Shown: in pieces, positions 25,716 through 33,762 of the stretch | Position numbering within the stretch: the first letter of the stretch is position 1 | Layout of the letters: the number at the start of each line of letters is the position of its first letter | Source: Allorhodopirellula heiligendammensis | GTDB taxonomy: Bacteria > Planctomycetota > Planctomycetia > Pirellulales > Pirellulaceae | NCBI RefSeq assembly: GCF_007860105.1 | Contig: NZ_SJPU01000003.1 | Coordinates: 905,904 to 969,903 of the forward strand | Direction of reading: 5' to 3' | Length of the DNA: 64,000 nucleotides | Position numbers and translations under genes: made by a program | The notes under the pieces: model-generated | Database searches by the model: none | The model's input: only the letters and a program-made list of their open reading frames with translations | What the model was told of the DNA's origin: nothing

Positions 25716-25998
25716 CGCTAATCAATCCTACCAACGCAATTTCGTCATCGAGCGAAATTAATTGCTCCGGTGCAGCGAACTGGTGATTGATCGCAATTCG
25801 ACTGAGGCCGATCGACGCCGCGAGATCGGGATAGGCATCACTGATCTTAGACAGCAACGAGCTGGCGGTAATCGGAACGTGGACATCAGCAATGTGCAAT
25901 CGGTCGGTACCCACGCTGTGCGCTTGAGGGCCAAACACGAGGACCTGTAAATCACCAGTGGATTCATTCACTCGGGCAGGTGAGGGATGCATCGTCAT
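25708..25998 (-). CDS. moaD: Molybdopterin synthase sulfur carrier subunit
   Basis: A 96-residue ubiquitin-like protein ending in Gly-Gly (LVGLISGG), the residue pair that is adenylated and thiocarboxylated. LLSKISDAYPDLAASIGLSR and ISLDDEIALVGLISGG match MoaD. The N-terminus carries about 15 extra residues. It overlaps moaA by 4 nt and moaE by 8 nt, so the three are translationally coupled. Confidence 0.9.
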   Translation of the reverse strand: MTMHPSPARVNESTGDLQVLVFGPQAHSVGTDRLHIADVHVPITASSLLSKISDAYPDLAASIGLSRIAINHQFAAPEQLISLDDEIALVGLISGG

Positions 25999-27008
25999 CC
26001 TCCGATCGCATGCATGGGACGTGATGGCCGCAGGAAGGACAAGTCATCGGTGCCGTGGCCACGTTTTTTAAACGCCACCGCACTTTGAATCGCTGCGATA
26101 ATCCTATCGTCACTAGCGCCGGATCGCATTAGCTCTCGAATATCGCCGGAGTCCTCACCGAATAAACAGTTGCGCAGCTGTCCATCGGCCGTCAGACGAA
26201 ACCGGTCGCAGGTATTACAGAAAGGTTTCGTCACCGACGCAATGACGCCCACCGTGCCGAGTCCGTCGTTGAAATGATAGTCTGTGGCCGGAGCCGAACC
26301 GTGATTCGGGACAGGAATCAGCGGGCGCACACGATCACTGAACATCTCAATGATTTCGGCACCTGAAAGCACCGCGCCCGTGTCCCAATGTCCATCACTA
26401 TCCAAAGGCATGAACTCGATGAACCGAACGGGGATACCGGTTCGCCTGGTGAATTCACCGAACGCGACGATTTGGTCTTCGGTAAGTCCCCGCATCGCAA
26501 TCGAGTTGATCTTCACGTGCATGCCGGCAGCGACAGCAGCATCGATGCCGTCGAGTACCCGCTGCAATCCACTGCGCCGGGTAGCGATATGAAACGTCTC
26601 CTCGTCCAAGGCATCTAAGCTGACGTTGACGTAGCGGAGGCCGGCGGCGAGGAGTTCGTCCAACTGAGCTTCTAGCAATACGCCGTTGGTCGTCAGGGCA
26701 ACTTTGTCCAAACCATCAATGGCACACAGGGATTCGACCAGGTGATGCAGTTGCGCACGAACCAGCGGTTCCCCGCCAGTCAAGCGGACGTCGTGGACTC
26801 CCTGTGAGACAGCAATCTTTGTGAAGCGAACAATTTCCTCGAACGTCAATATCTCACTGCGAGGTTGATACTGCGGCGTGTGCTCCGGCATGCAGTATGT
26901 GCAGCGTAAATTGCAGCGGTCGGTGACGCTGATTCGCAGGCTCCGGTGCACGCGACCAAAACGATCAATTAACGCCGGCTGGCGAGTTACTCCATCTTGA
27001 TTCGGCAT
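25995..27008 (-). CDS. moaA: GTP 3',8-cyclase (radical SAM)
   Basis: MoaA starts molybdenum cofactor synthesis by a radical rearrangement of GTP. The 337-residue product has the N-terminal 4Fe-4S motif SVTDRCNLRCTYCMPE, GGEPLVR, the C-terminal second cluster motif KPFCNTCDRFRLTADGQLRNCLF, and the conserved terminal Gly-Gly that enters the active site. It overlaps the SMP-30 gene upstream by 22 nt and moaD downstream by 4 nt. moaC lies elsewhere (456-968). Confidence 0.96.
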   Translation of the reverse strand: MPNQDGVTRQPALIDRFGRVHRSLRISVTDRCNLRCTYCMPEHTPQYQPRSEILTFEEIVRFTKIAVSQGVHDVRLTGGEPLVRAQLHHLVESLCAIDGLDKVALTTNGVLLEAQLDELLAAGLRYVNVSLDALDEETFHIATRRSGLQRVLDGIDAAVAAGMHVKINSIAMRGLTEDQIVAFGEFTRRTGIPVRFIEFMPLDSDGHWDTGAVLSGAEIIEMFSDRVRPLIPVPNHGSAPATDYHFNDGLGTVGVIASVTKPFCNTCDRFRLTADGQLRNCLFGEDSGDIRELMRSGASDDRIIAAIQSAVAFKKRGHGTDDLSFLRPSRPMHAIGG

Positions 27009-28021
27009 AACTCTTTATCGGCGGTGATGTACAACCATTCCTCATTCTGATCAAACGTGCAGTTACTGACTCGGCCGCCGGTGATCAAACGTCCGAGTAA
27101 ATCTCCGTCGGGAGTGATGACGTAGATACCGCCCGGCCCACTGCAGAACAACGTGCCATCGGAATGGACCGTCATGCCATCGAAGGCACCGGGAAGTTTG
27201 TCTTGAAATGATTTCGCGTTCACCAGTTCCCGTAGCGGTCCCAGCTTCCCGTCTGCGTCGATGTTGAACGCCACGACGACCGGGCGTTGCCCATCGCTCT
27301 GGGCGATGTAGAGCGTTTTCTGATCGGGGGAGAGTCCGATGCCATTGGGCCGAACCAGTTCGGTCGTCAGTAAAGTGAGCTCACCCTCGGTGGACAGGCG
27401 ATAGACACCACAGTGCTTCAGTTCGCGGCGAGCATCGCTCTCGCCACCGGGCAGCCCATAAGGCGGATCGGTGAAATAAACGTTCCCGGATCGATCGAAC
27501 ACCAAATCGTTCGGGCTATTGAGGCGTTTGCCTTCGAATCGGTCGACCAATGTTTCCTTACCACCATCCATGCTCAGCACCGACAGCCGGCGGTCACCAT
27601 GTTCGCACATCGTGAGCCGGCCGTTTGAGTTCAGGGCGAGCCCATTGCTGCCGGGTTCCCCACCATAGTACGCGGTGCCGGTGTAACCGCTTGGCGTGAG
27701 GAAGGTGTCGATGCCACGACCAGGCGTCCAGCGAAAAATCGTGTTGCGAGGAATGTCCGAGAACAGCAGGCAGCCGGATTCGCTGTCGCAGCCAGTGACA
27801 TTGGCACCTGGTGGCACCCACAGGGGGCCTTCTGTCCAAGTAAACCCGTTGGCCAGTACTTCCGCCTTGGCATCGGACGCCAGGAATTTGTTGAGACCAG
27901 GCTGCATCGTTTCGACGCGTCCGATCATACGTGGGGAGTCAGCCGCCGCCCGCGAGAAGCTCAGTTGCGGACCGGCACCAAACGCAACGCATAGAAAGGC
28001 GAGCGTGGGGATGATTTTCAT
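26987..28021 (-). CDS. Secreted SMP-30/gluconolactonase-like beta-propeller
   Basis: The 344-residue protein has a signal peptide (IIPTLAFLCVAFGAGPQLSF, cleavage near SRAAA). A six-bladed SMP-30/lactonase propeller follows, with ANGFTWTEGPLWVP (metal Glu), PGSNGLALNSNGRL, KRLNSPNDLVFDRSGNVYFT (metal Asn) and AFDGMTVHSDGTLF (metal Asp). These Ca2+ or Zn2+ ligands are intact, so lactone hydrolysis is plausible. The frame is open much further upstream, but only the ATG at 28021 yields the signal peptide. Overlap with moaA may be accidental packing and not shared function. Confidence 0.88.
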   Translation of the reverse strand: MKIIPTLAFLCVAFGAGPQLSFSRAAADSPRMIGRVETMQPGLNKFLASDAKAEVLANGFTWTEGPLWVPPGANVTGCDSESGCLLFSDIPRNTIFRWTPGRGIDTFLTPSGYTGTAYYGGEPGSNGLALNSNGRLTMCEHGDRRLSVLSMDGGKETLVDRFEGKRLNSPNDLVFDRSGNVYFTDPPYGLPGGESDARRELKHCGVYRLSTEGELTLLTTELVRPNGIGLSPDQKTLYIAQSDGQRPVVVAFNIDADGKLGPLRELVNAKSFQDKLPGAFDGMTVHSDGTLFCSGPGGIYVITPDGDLLGRLITGGRVSNCTFDQNEEWLYITADKELCRIKME

Positions 28022-28238
28022 GTTGTTTGTCTCGGTAAGATCGATATCGGAAAGCGTGAGGAGATCACGCTGCGGACTATCGACAAGTTTAACAACATCG
28101 GTCCGTTGGTGGTTGCCAGCGAACCGTGTTTTCGCGTGACGCTTGCCAACGCGCTGCACACACCATGGCGTTTTCAGCCGCCTAGTGATGGCGATTATCG
28201 GGTGCCATTGCCCCTACCGTCCGGTGACAGGGGTTCAG

Positions 28239-28270
28239 ACGCACCCATCGTCAAACGCCGATGGGTGCGT
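28239..28270. repeat. Perfect 12-bp inverted repeat hairpin
   Basis: ACGCACCCATCG and CGATGGGTGCGT flank an 8-nt loop. It lies 39 nt after the end of the minus-strand TIM-barrel gene at 28309. There is no T-tract on either strand. Most likely a transcript-end stem-loop of that gene. Confidence 0.6.
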
Positions 28271-28308
28271 AAGTTGGTGCGGGATCATGATCCCCAGCCA
28301 AGTGCTGC

Positions 28309-29220
28309 TTAGATCATCGACGTCGGTTCGTAAGGAATGTCCTCGATCAGTTCCATTGGCAATGGAGCGACAGTCAGGCCGGCCTCTTTGCAGATGCCGT
28401 CGATCGCTTCCTGAGCACTCTGGACCAAGAACTCACGGGTCTGGCCTTTGTACTGCATGGTCGATGCGGTCGGGCTGAGCGGTCCAGAAAACTTGCCTTG
28501 ATCGAGGTGCTTGACCACTTTCACATGATCGAGCGGGCCATTCATTTCGGGCAGGATCCGGTCGTGTGTGGTCGCTTCGCTGGGGTCGACGTTCTCTGGA
28601 ATCGAGCCCAATCGTACCGCCACGATTTTGTCGCCAGGGATTTCGCTGAGCTGATCCATGGCGCCCTCGCCGACGACCCAGTCCCAGGTGTCGATCAGGT
28701 AGCCCACGTTCGGGATCGCGTCGACGAGAGCGCGGAACGTCTCGACTTTGGACACGAACGGGAATTGCTTTTTCTCAAGGTGTTCTTTGCCGGCACGGAA
28801 ACCGACTCCGAGCTTGATGTCGCGGGCGCCGAGCACTTCGGCAATTTGGCTGATTCTTTGACGCTGAACGTCAAAAAATTCATTGAAAGGCAGACGATCG
28901 GTCGCCGCCGGTACGCGGATCAGGGCGCGATCGACTTCGAGTTGCTGGGCAACTTCACTCAGGGGGTGAAGGGTGGCCACGCCGGCGGTGAAGGCGTCGT
29001 CGTCGGCATCGAGATCGATTGCAAGTGTGAACGTGCCAATGCGAATGTCAGAAGCGCGAAGATATTTCGACGCTTCTTCAAACGACGATCGCTGTGAACG
29101 ACGCAGCATGTCGTGCATGTCGATATCCATGCCACGGAAAGCATAGGTCAGCGCCAATTCGATCAGTTCGCTTTGGCGTCCATTGATGCCAAGTGCTTGC
29201 GGGCAAAAATTCTTAAACAC
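28309..29220 (-). CDS. Sugar phosphate isomerase/epimerase family TIM-barrel protein
   Basis: A 303-residue cytoplasmic (no signal peptide) relative of the xylose-isomerase-like TIM barrels: LGINGRQSELIELALTYAFRGMDIDM, IRIGTFTLAIDLDADDDAFT, LGVGFRAGKE, NVGYLIDTWDWVVGEG and IVAVRLGSIPENVDP. Several positions that are His or Glu metal ligands in active family members are not obvious (for example GVGFRAGKE where IEN/LEN is usual), so metal binding is uncertain. Substrate unknown. Confidence 0.75.
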   Translation of the reverse strand: MFKNFCPQALGINGRQSELIELALTYAFRGMDIDMHDMLRRSQRSSFEEASKYLRASDIRIGTFTLAIDLDADDDAFTAGVATLHPLSEVAQQLEVDRALIRVPAATDRLPFNEFFDVQRQRISQIAEVLGARDIKLGVGFRAGKEHLEKKQFPFVSKVETFRALVDAIPNVGYLIDTWDWVVGEGAMDQLSEIPGDKIVAVRLGSIPENVDPSEATTHDRILPEMNGPLDHVKVVKHLDQGKFSGPLSPTASTMQYKGQTREFLVQSAQEAIDGICKEAGLTVAPLPMELIEDIPYEPTSMI

Positions 29221-29373
29221 GTCGGTTATTTCCTTGACTGAATGAATGTAAGAGTTTGTGTTGTACGGTTTGCGAGCCTATCCGAATACCACCAGGAAAA
29301 TCGCCGGGGGGGCTATCGTCCGGGAGTTTCCGAAAAGGCCGCCAATCGGCGCGGCTGACGCGCCATCACGGGG

Positions 29374-31128
29374 CTAGCGTCGGCGTCCACGCGAGTTGCC
29401 GGACGATCCGCCCGAAGACCCGCCTGAGGAGCCACCGCGTCCACTGCCGTTGCCGCCGCGGGAATTCCCGCCACCGCCACCGCGACGACCGCTGAGGTTC
29501 TTGTCGACCATGGAATTAACGAGCGCGTCCCAGCTTGGGAAGTCTTGGTTGGAGGCGGCGGTATCGTGTTGCGATTCCCGCTGCCGGCCGCGACCTCGCC
29601 CGCCACGACGTCCACGCTCACGCCGGTCGTCGTCATCATCGTCGGAGCGACGAGAATCGTCGGACCGTCGGGACTCATCGGATCGGGGGCGATTGCGGAG
29701 AGTTTCGACTTCCTCATCGTCTTCGAGGTCATCATCGAAAGCAGAGCGAGGCAAATCATCCGATTTCAGCGTGTCGCGGGAGCTCGGTTCCACATCCGTG
29801 GTTTCGTTGCCGCCTGCGCCGCGACGTCCACGCCGTCGCCCACCACGCCGTGACCGGCGGCCAGCCCGAGGGCCGTCGTCGTCGCCTTTCTCTTTCGATG
29901 AGGATGCAAGGTCGCCACCAAAATCGGTGCTCGAATCGTCGACTTCCTCAAACAGATCGGCGGCGAAACCGACGTCACCATCATCATCCTCATCGAGAAT
30001 GGGCTGGCGAGTTCTCGCAGCGCGAGGCTGTGACGAATCCCGCTCGCTGCGAGGTGGTTCACTGCGGCGAGAGTCATCGCTGCGACGCGATTCGCCACCG
30101 CGACGCGATTCATCGCCGCGACGCGATTCGCTACGCTGCCCGCCGCGTCGACCACGCGATCGACCGGGGCCGTCATCGTTCTTGGCCGTGACTTCATCGT
30201 CGCGGGAGCTGGTTCGGTCTGCAGGGCGTGGCGAGTCCACGGCGACTTCGTCTTCGGACATTCGCTGGCGTTGTCCGCGGCGTCCGCCCCGACGTGAACG
30301 TGGAGCATCGTCTGGCGTCGGTTTGCCCTGTGTTGAACGTTCGGCTCCACCATCGTCAGCATCGCGCGTTCGCGGACCGCGAGGACCTTCGGCGACCGCT
30401 GCTGGGCCCTCATCGGCATCTTCGAGATCATCATCGAGATCGTCGTCTACGAAACCGACGAACTCTTCTTCGTCATCGTCAAGATCGTCGTCGCTGCCGA
30501 ACGCGTTTCGGCCCAGTTCACCGGCGAACCCGGAACCTGCCCGTGGTCGCTCTGACTGATCACGGCGACCTGACTTGCCGCCACGCTGGGGCTTGTCGCC
30601 GCGTTTCTGTTTCTCACCGCGTTCGGGTGTTTCGTCGCGGTCACTGGCACGGCTGGACGTGGTCGCCGAGCGTCGTCCGGCACCGAGTTGGGATTCTCGT
30701 TGCTGGATATCCTTTTCGGCCACGCCGAAACCGCTGGCCGAAGCCTTGGATTCGCGAGCGGGGGCTGGTTCATCGTCCGGAATCCCGAAACCAGGCAGCT
30801 TCGGCGGTGGTTGGACCGCCGTCAGAGCGTTGAGCACGTCGGAATCGACATCACTGGTGCTCCCCGTTTGAGTTGCCGGTGCAGCGTGCGAGGACCGTAA
30901 GCTTGATCGGCTCGAATCGCTACGAGCGTCGTCGGAGTCCGCTTGCTGTGACGCAGTCTTGCCTTGGTTTTCGGCAGTGCTGTCACGGGGGGAGTCCGCT
31001 GCTGGTGGGACCGAGGTTTTTTCGGCTTGAGCGGGGGCCGCAGGGGCCTCTTCCTTTTTAACTTCGACCGGCTCAGGGGGGCGAGGAGTTCCCAGGAGGC
31101 TGGCGAGAATGTTCCAATTGTCGGGCAT
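29374..31128 (-). CDS. Low-complexity acidic/arginine-rich RGG protein
   Basis: The 584-residue product is almost wholly low-complexity. It has a short conserved-looking head (MPDNWNILASLLGTPRPPEP), Ala/Pro/Glu-rich and Ser/Asp-rich stretches, repeated acidic blocks (DDDLDDDEEEF), and many SRR/GDESRRGGESRR repeats. Near the end come a structured motif DFPSWDALVNSMVDKNL and a Gly/Arg-rich tail rich in RGG and SGG repeats. This mixture of acid blocks and RGG boxes resembles the disordered tails of RNase E and DEAD-box RNA helicases, so an RNA-binding scaffold is my guess. The ATG at 31128 starts at the head motif; the frame is open to 31293. A long opposite-strand frame here is a shadow of the biased codons. 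Confidence 0.65.
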   Translation of the reverse strand: MPDNWNILASLLGTPRPPEPVEVKKEEAPAAPAQAEKTSVPPAADSPRDSTAENQGKTASQQADSDDARSDSSRSSLRSSHAAPATQTGSTSDVDSDVLNALTAVQPPPKLPGFGIPDDEPAPARESKASASGFGVAEKDIQQRESQLGAGRRSATTSSRASDRDETPERGEKQKRGDKPQRGGKSGRRDQSERPRAGSGFAGELGRNAFGSDDDLDDDEEEFVGFVDDDLDDDLEDADEGPAAVAEGPRGPRTRDADDGGAERSTQGKPTPDDAPRSRRGGRRGQRQRMSEDEVAVDSPRPADRTSSRDDEVTAKNDDGPGRSRGRRGGQRSESRRGDESRRGGESRRSDDSRRSEPPRSERDSSQPRAARTRQPILDEDDDGDVGFAADLFEEVDDSSTDFGGDLASSSKEKGDDDGPRAGRRSRRGGRRRGRRGAGGNETTDVEPSSRDTLKSDDLPRSAFDDDLEDDEEVETLRNRPRSDESRRSDDSRRSDDDDDDRRERGRRGGRGRGRQRESQHDTAASNQDFPSWDALVNSMVDKNLSGRRGGGGGNSRGGNGSGRGGSSGGSSGGSSGNSRGRRR

Positions 31129-31469
31129 GGGGAGTGGAAATCCGATGAGAATCGGGCGGTGGAAAATACACAGCCGATCTGTTGTAGGGGGTTGTTTCCA
31201 CGTAGGTATAACCTGTTCGGGCATATCTCCCAAGGGTGAATGTCTTCCCGATTGCCCGAAGCGTGTTTTTTTAGCGGCGGCATTTTTTACCAAATCGGCA
31301 TTTCCGATCCGTGGTTTGGCGTAAAAAGGCGTTGTATACGCTTCAATCGCTCCATTTCATGGCTCACCATTGAAAAATCAAGCGATTGACAACGGCGCCG
31401 TCACTGTCCAATCTTGATCGCCACACCCGGTATTACTTACCGGATTCAATTCTCGTTGGAATGGACTTT
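31129..31469. other. Divergent promoter region between the RGG protein and rpe
   Basis: 341 bp with no supported gene. TTGACA at 31386-31391 could serve as a -35 box for rpe, but the spaced -10 sequence is weak. A TATACC element on the minus strand near 31208 could serve the RGG gene. Neither is secure. Confidence 0.4.
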
Positions 31470-32165
31470 ATGAACCGAGCCAAGCTCGATTCGATTCGCG
31501 ACGCAGGCCCGGCGATCTTGCCAAGCCTGCTGCAATGTGATTTTGGTAATCTCCAATCGGAGGTCGAGCGGCTGAGTGATGCCGGCACTTCGGTGCTGCA
31601 CCTCGACGTCATGGATGGGCATTTCGTTCCCAACTTGACTTATGGCATGCCAGTGGTCGCCGGGTTGCGGAGACACACAAACTTGCCGCTTGATGTTCAT
31701 ATGATGATCAGCGATCCGCTAGCTTACGCCAAGCCGATGGTCGATGCTGGCGCCGATATGCTGACGTTCCATGTCGAAGCGGTCAGCGATGCAGTCGATG
31801 TAGCGGGGCAAATTCGCGATCTCGGCGTAGGCGCGGGTCTGGCGATTAATCCAGACACCCCCATGAGCCAGCTCGAACCGGCCCTGGACTGCGTCGACAT
31901 GGTGTTGGTCATGAGTGTTCAAGCCGGTTTCGGCGGCCAGTCATTCAATCCTGTCGCTCTCCAACGGATCCGCGATTTGCGTTCTCGTTATCCCGATCTG
32001 CTGCTGGAAATTGACGGCGGAATCAATTTGGCGACGATTGGTGCCGCCCGGCAAGCTGGCTGTGACCTGTTCGTTGTCGGCTCCGCGATTTTTTCCAGCG
32101 ACGATTACGGTGTCGCCCTCGCTGGACTCAACGAGGCGATGGCGTCCGCACAAGGAGCCAAATAA
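31470..32165 (+). CDS. rpe: Ribulose-phosphate 3-epimerase
   Basis: Rpe interconverts ribulose 5-phosphate and xylulose 5-phosphate in the pentose phosphate pathway. The 231-residue protein has ILPSLLQCDFGNL, the metal His/Asp in VLHLDVMDGHFVPNLTYG, PLDVHMMISDP, HVEAVSD, VLVMSVQAGFGGQSF and LEIDGGINLATI. I chose the ATG at 31470 (9 nt after another ATG); upstream in-frame start codons as far as 31386 add residues outside the family pattern. Its last base overlaps the start of a phosphatase-like gene. Confidence 0.94.
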   Translation: MNRAKLDSIRDAGPAILPSLLQCDFGNLQSEVERLSDAGTSVLHLDVMDGHFVPNLTYGMPVVAGLRRHTNLPLDVHMMISDPLAYAKPMVDAGADMLTFHVEAVSDAVDVAGQIRDLGVGAGLAINPDTPMSQLEPALDCVDMVLVMSVQAGFGGQSFNPVALQRIRDLRSRYPDLLLEIDGGINLATIGAARQAGCDLFVVGSAIFSSDDYGVALAGLNEAMASAQGAK

Positions 32166-32749
32166 TGATGTCTTTGAAAGCAGCAGCCCGCGCCAAAGTA
32201 ATCCTCGTCCGCCCCGGTGCGACCGCCTTCGACGAACAGGGGCGCATGAAGGGCTCGCTCGACATGCCGATGTGTCAACGCGGCCGGGAACAAGCTGAGA
32301 ATCTTGCCGAAGAATTGGCAGGCGTTCGCCTTCACGCCGTCTATCACGCGCCCTGTGAATCGGCCGGTGAGACTGCTGCCCTGCTGGTCGAAGGCCGTGA
32401 GCTGCGTCCCAAAGCGATTGACGCGTTCCGCAATATCGACCACGGTCTGTGGCACGGAAAGCTGATCGACGAAATCCGCCGAAATCAACCGCGTCTGTAT
32501 CGCAGCGGTGCTGAGAATCCGGAGACCGTTTGCCCTCCCAACGGTGAGTCGATGCAGGTCGCAGCCGCCCGTGCGATGAAAGCAATTAATCGCGTGCTGC
32601 GCAAAAGCCGCAATCAAGTCATCGCCTTGGTGATCCCCGATCCGCTGGCCAGCCTCGTGGCCGCTCACCTCAATGACGAAGCCATGCCAGATATCTGGAA
32701 AGTGCAAGCTGACGCTGGGCATTGGCAGCTGATCGAAGCGGAGTGCTAA
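32165..32749 (+). CDS. Histidine-phosphatase-fold protein lacking the catalytic histidine
   Basis: A 194-residue member of the phosphoglycerate mutase-like superfamily by pattern: VILVRPGATAFDEQGRMKGS, MPMCQRGREQAENLAEELAG, NIDHGLWHGK and PPNGESMQVAAARAM all align with family motifs. The catalytic LVRHGET motif reads LVRPGAT (Pro17 in place of the phosphorylated His). The second active-site His, normally in a VSHG segment, is replaced in ALVIPDPLAS. The Arg before the first His is kept. It is therefore predicted to be inactive as a phosphatase or mutase. Its ATG overlaps the rpe stop by one base, suggesting coupled expression with rpe. Confidence 0.8.
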   Translation: MMSLKAAARAKVILVRPGATAFDEQGRMKGSLDMPMCQRGREQAENLAEELAGVRLHAVYHAPCESAGETAALLVEGRELRPKAIDAFRNIDHGLWHGKLIDEIRRNQPRLYRSGAENPETVCPPNGESMQVAAARAMKAINRVLRKSRNQVIALVIPDPLASLVAAHLNDEAMPDIWKVQADAGHWQLIEAEC

Positions 32750-33495
32750 GCGGATTCGACGTGATACACGTTCTGCGCGGCATCAAAACGGATGATCCGA
32801 ACGCGGGAACCTTTGGTGATCGGCGATCCAGTGGTGCGAATGTCGATCAGGAGGGGCGCCGCATTGGTCGCGTAACGAGCGCGGCCAAAGGTGTCGTCAA
32901 CCACACTGGTTTCGACCACCGCCGTGCCACCGACGAGTGTGGCGGGATGGTGATGGGTCGGTGGGATCAACAATCGATGGAGCGGTGCGGTGGTGAATCG
33001 CGTCAGCACGACAGCAATCACAGCATTGCGGATCGTCAATAACGCACAGGTCCAGAGCGTGGGCTGATAGTGGTGCACATCAAACTCAAACCATAGTACA
33101 TAACTGAGTACCCAATAGAACAACGCGAACATCGTCAGCCACACCATCAGTGGCACACGGTCGAGGTGGACGGCGCGCATCGTCGCGGCGGTGAGACCAC
33201 CTAACATGTCTCCGGAGACGTGATGCCCATGTCCCTCGACGCTGGTGTCCAGGGACGCCCCCGCATCGACCTCCACGCTGGGGTCCAGGTCGACGCCCGG
33301 GTCCAGGTCCACGCCCGCATCCACATCGGGGCCGCCGAACCCGAAATCGGGTGAAAACGCTCCGAGCAGCGAAATCAGTACCAGGGCCAGTACGATTGCT
33401 CCCAGAATGCTTGCCGGCAACATGGGACCGACGAACAGATGTTCCAGCAGCGCGCGGGACCACGAGACGCCATCGGCGACCAACAACACAGTCAC
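32746..33495 (-). CDS. NfeD/YqiJ-like membrane protein
   Basis: The 249-residue protein has three to four hydrophobic helices (about 25-48, 114-135, 146-165) and a C-terminal OB-like domain (about 183-249: HPATLVGGTAVVETSVVDDT, KGSRVRIIRFDAAQNVYHVE), as in YqiJ/NfeD-like proteins that usually partner flotillins. No flotillin gene is adjacent. Between the first helices lies an acidic repeat (VDAGVDLDPGVDLDPSVEVD and onward), encoded by tandem 18-bp repeats, facing one side of the membrane. It overlaps the end of the convergent phosphatase-like gene by 4 nt. Confidence 0.7.
   Translation of the reverse strand: MTVLLVADGVSWSRALLEHLFVGPMLPASILGAIVLALVLISLLGAFSPDFGFGGPDVDAGVDLDPGVDLDPSVEVDAGASLDTSVEGHGHHVSGDMLGGLTAATMRAVHLDRVPLMVWLTMFALFYWVLSYVLWFEFDVHHYQPTLWTCALLTIRNAVIAVVLTRFTTAPLHRLLIPPTHHHPATLVGGTAVVETSVVDDTFGRARYATNAAPLLIDIRTTGSPITKGSRVRIIRFDAAQNVYHVESA
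33281..33316. repeat. Two tandem 18-bp repeats inside the NfeD-like gene
   Basis: Two adjacent copies of GGGTCCAGGTCSACGCCC differ at one base. On the minus strand they encode repeated G-V-D-L-D-P units, and degenerate copies extend on both sides (about 33245-33330). Confidence 0.8.
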
Positions 33496-33762
33496 AGTGC
33501 GGACCTCTGTAAAACGAGAAGATGTAACGATCGACCAACGGGATCTCCAGGAAGTCGATCCAGGCCTGAGTTTTGAGTATAAGCTTAGGCTTGATTGGCT
33601 GGGTGTCCGGGCGCAAATAGACTCGAACGAGGAGACATCCTTCGCCGACCGAGCAAGGTCGTGGTGCCGACGGTAAGTATGCTTGCCGCTGAGTATGATT
33701 GTTCGCTCGGCGCCTGCGTGCGGTCATTAGCAAATTTGCCGCCATTTCAACACTGACATGCA

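Noticed and set aside
29396..30559. A 387-codon plus-strand frame, Pro/Arg/Ser-rich, opposite the RGG protein
   Set aside because: It mirrors the repetitive Asp/Arg/Ser codons of the minus-strand gene. The minus frame is longer, has ordered end motifs and explains the repeats better.
31386..31469. TTG or upstream ATG start extending rpe by up to 28 residues
   Set aside because: The added residues do not match the compact N-terminus of the family, and TTGACA at 31386 reads more like a promoter element.
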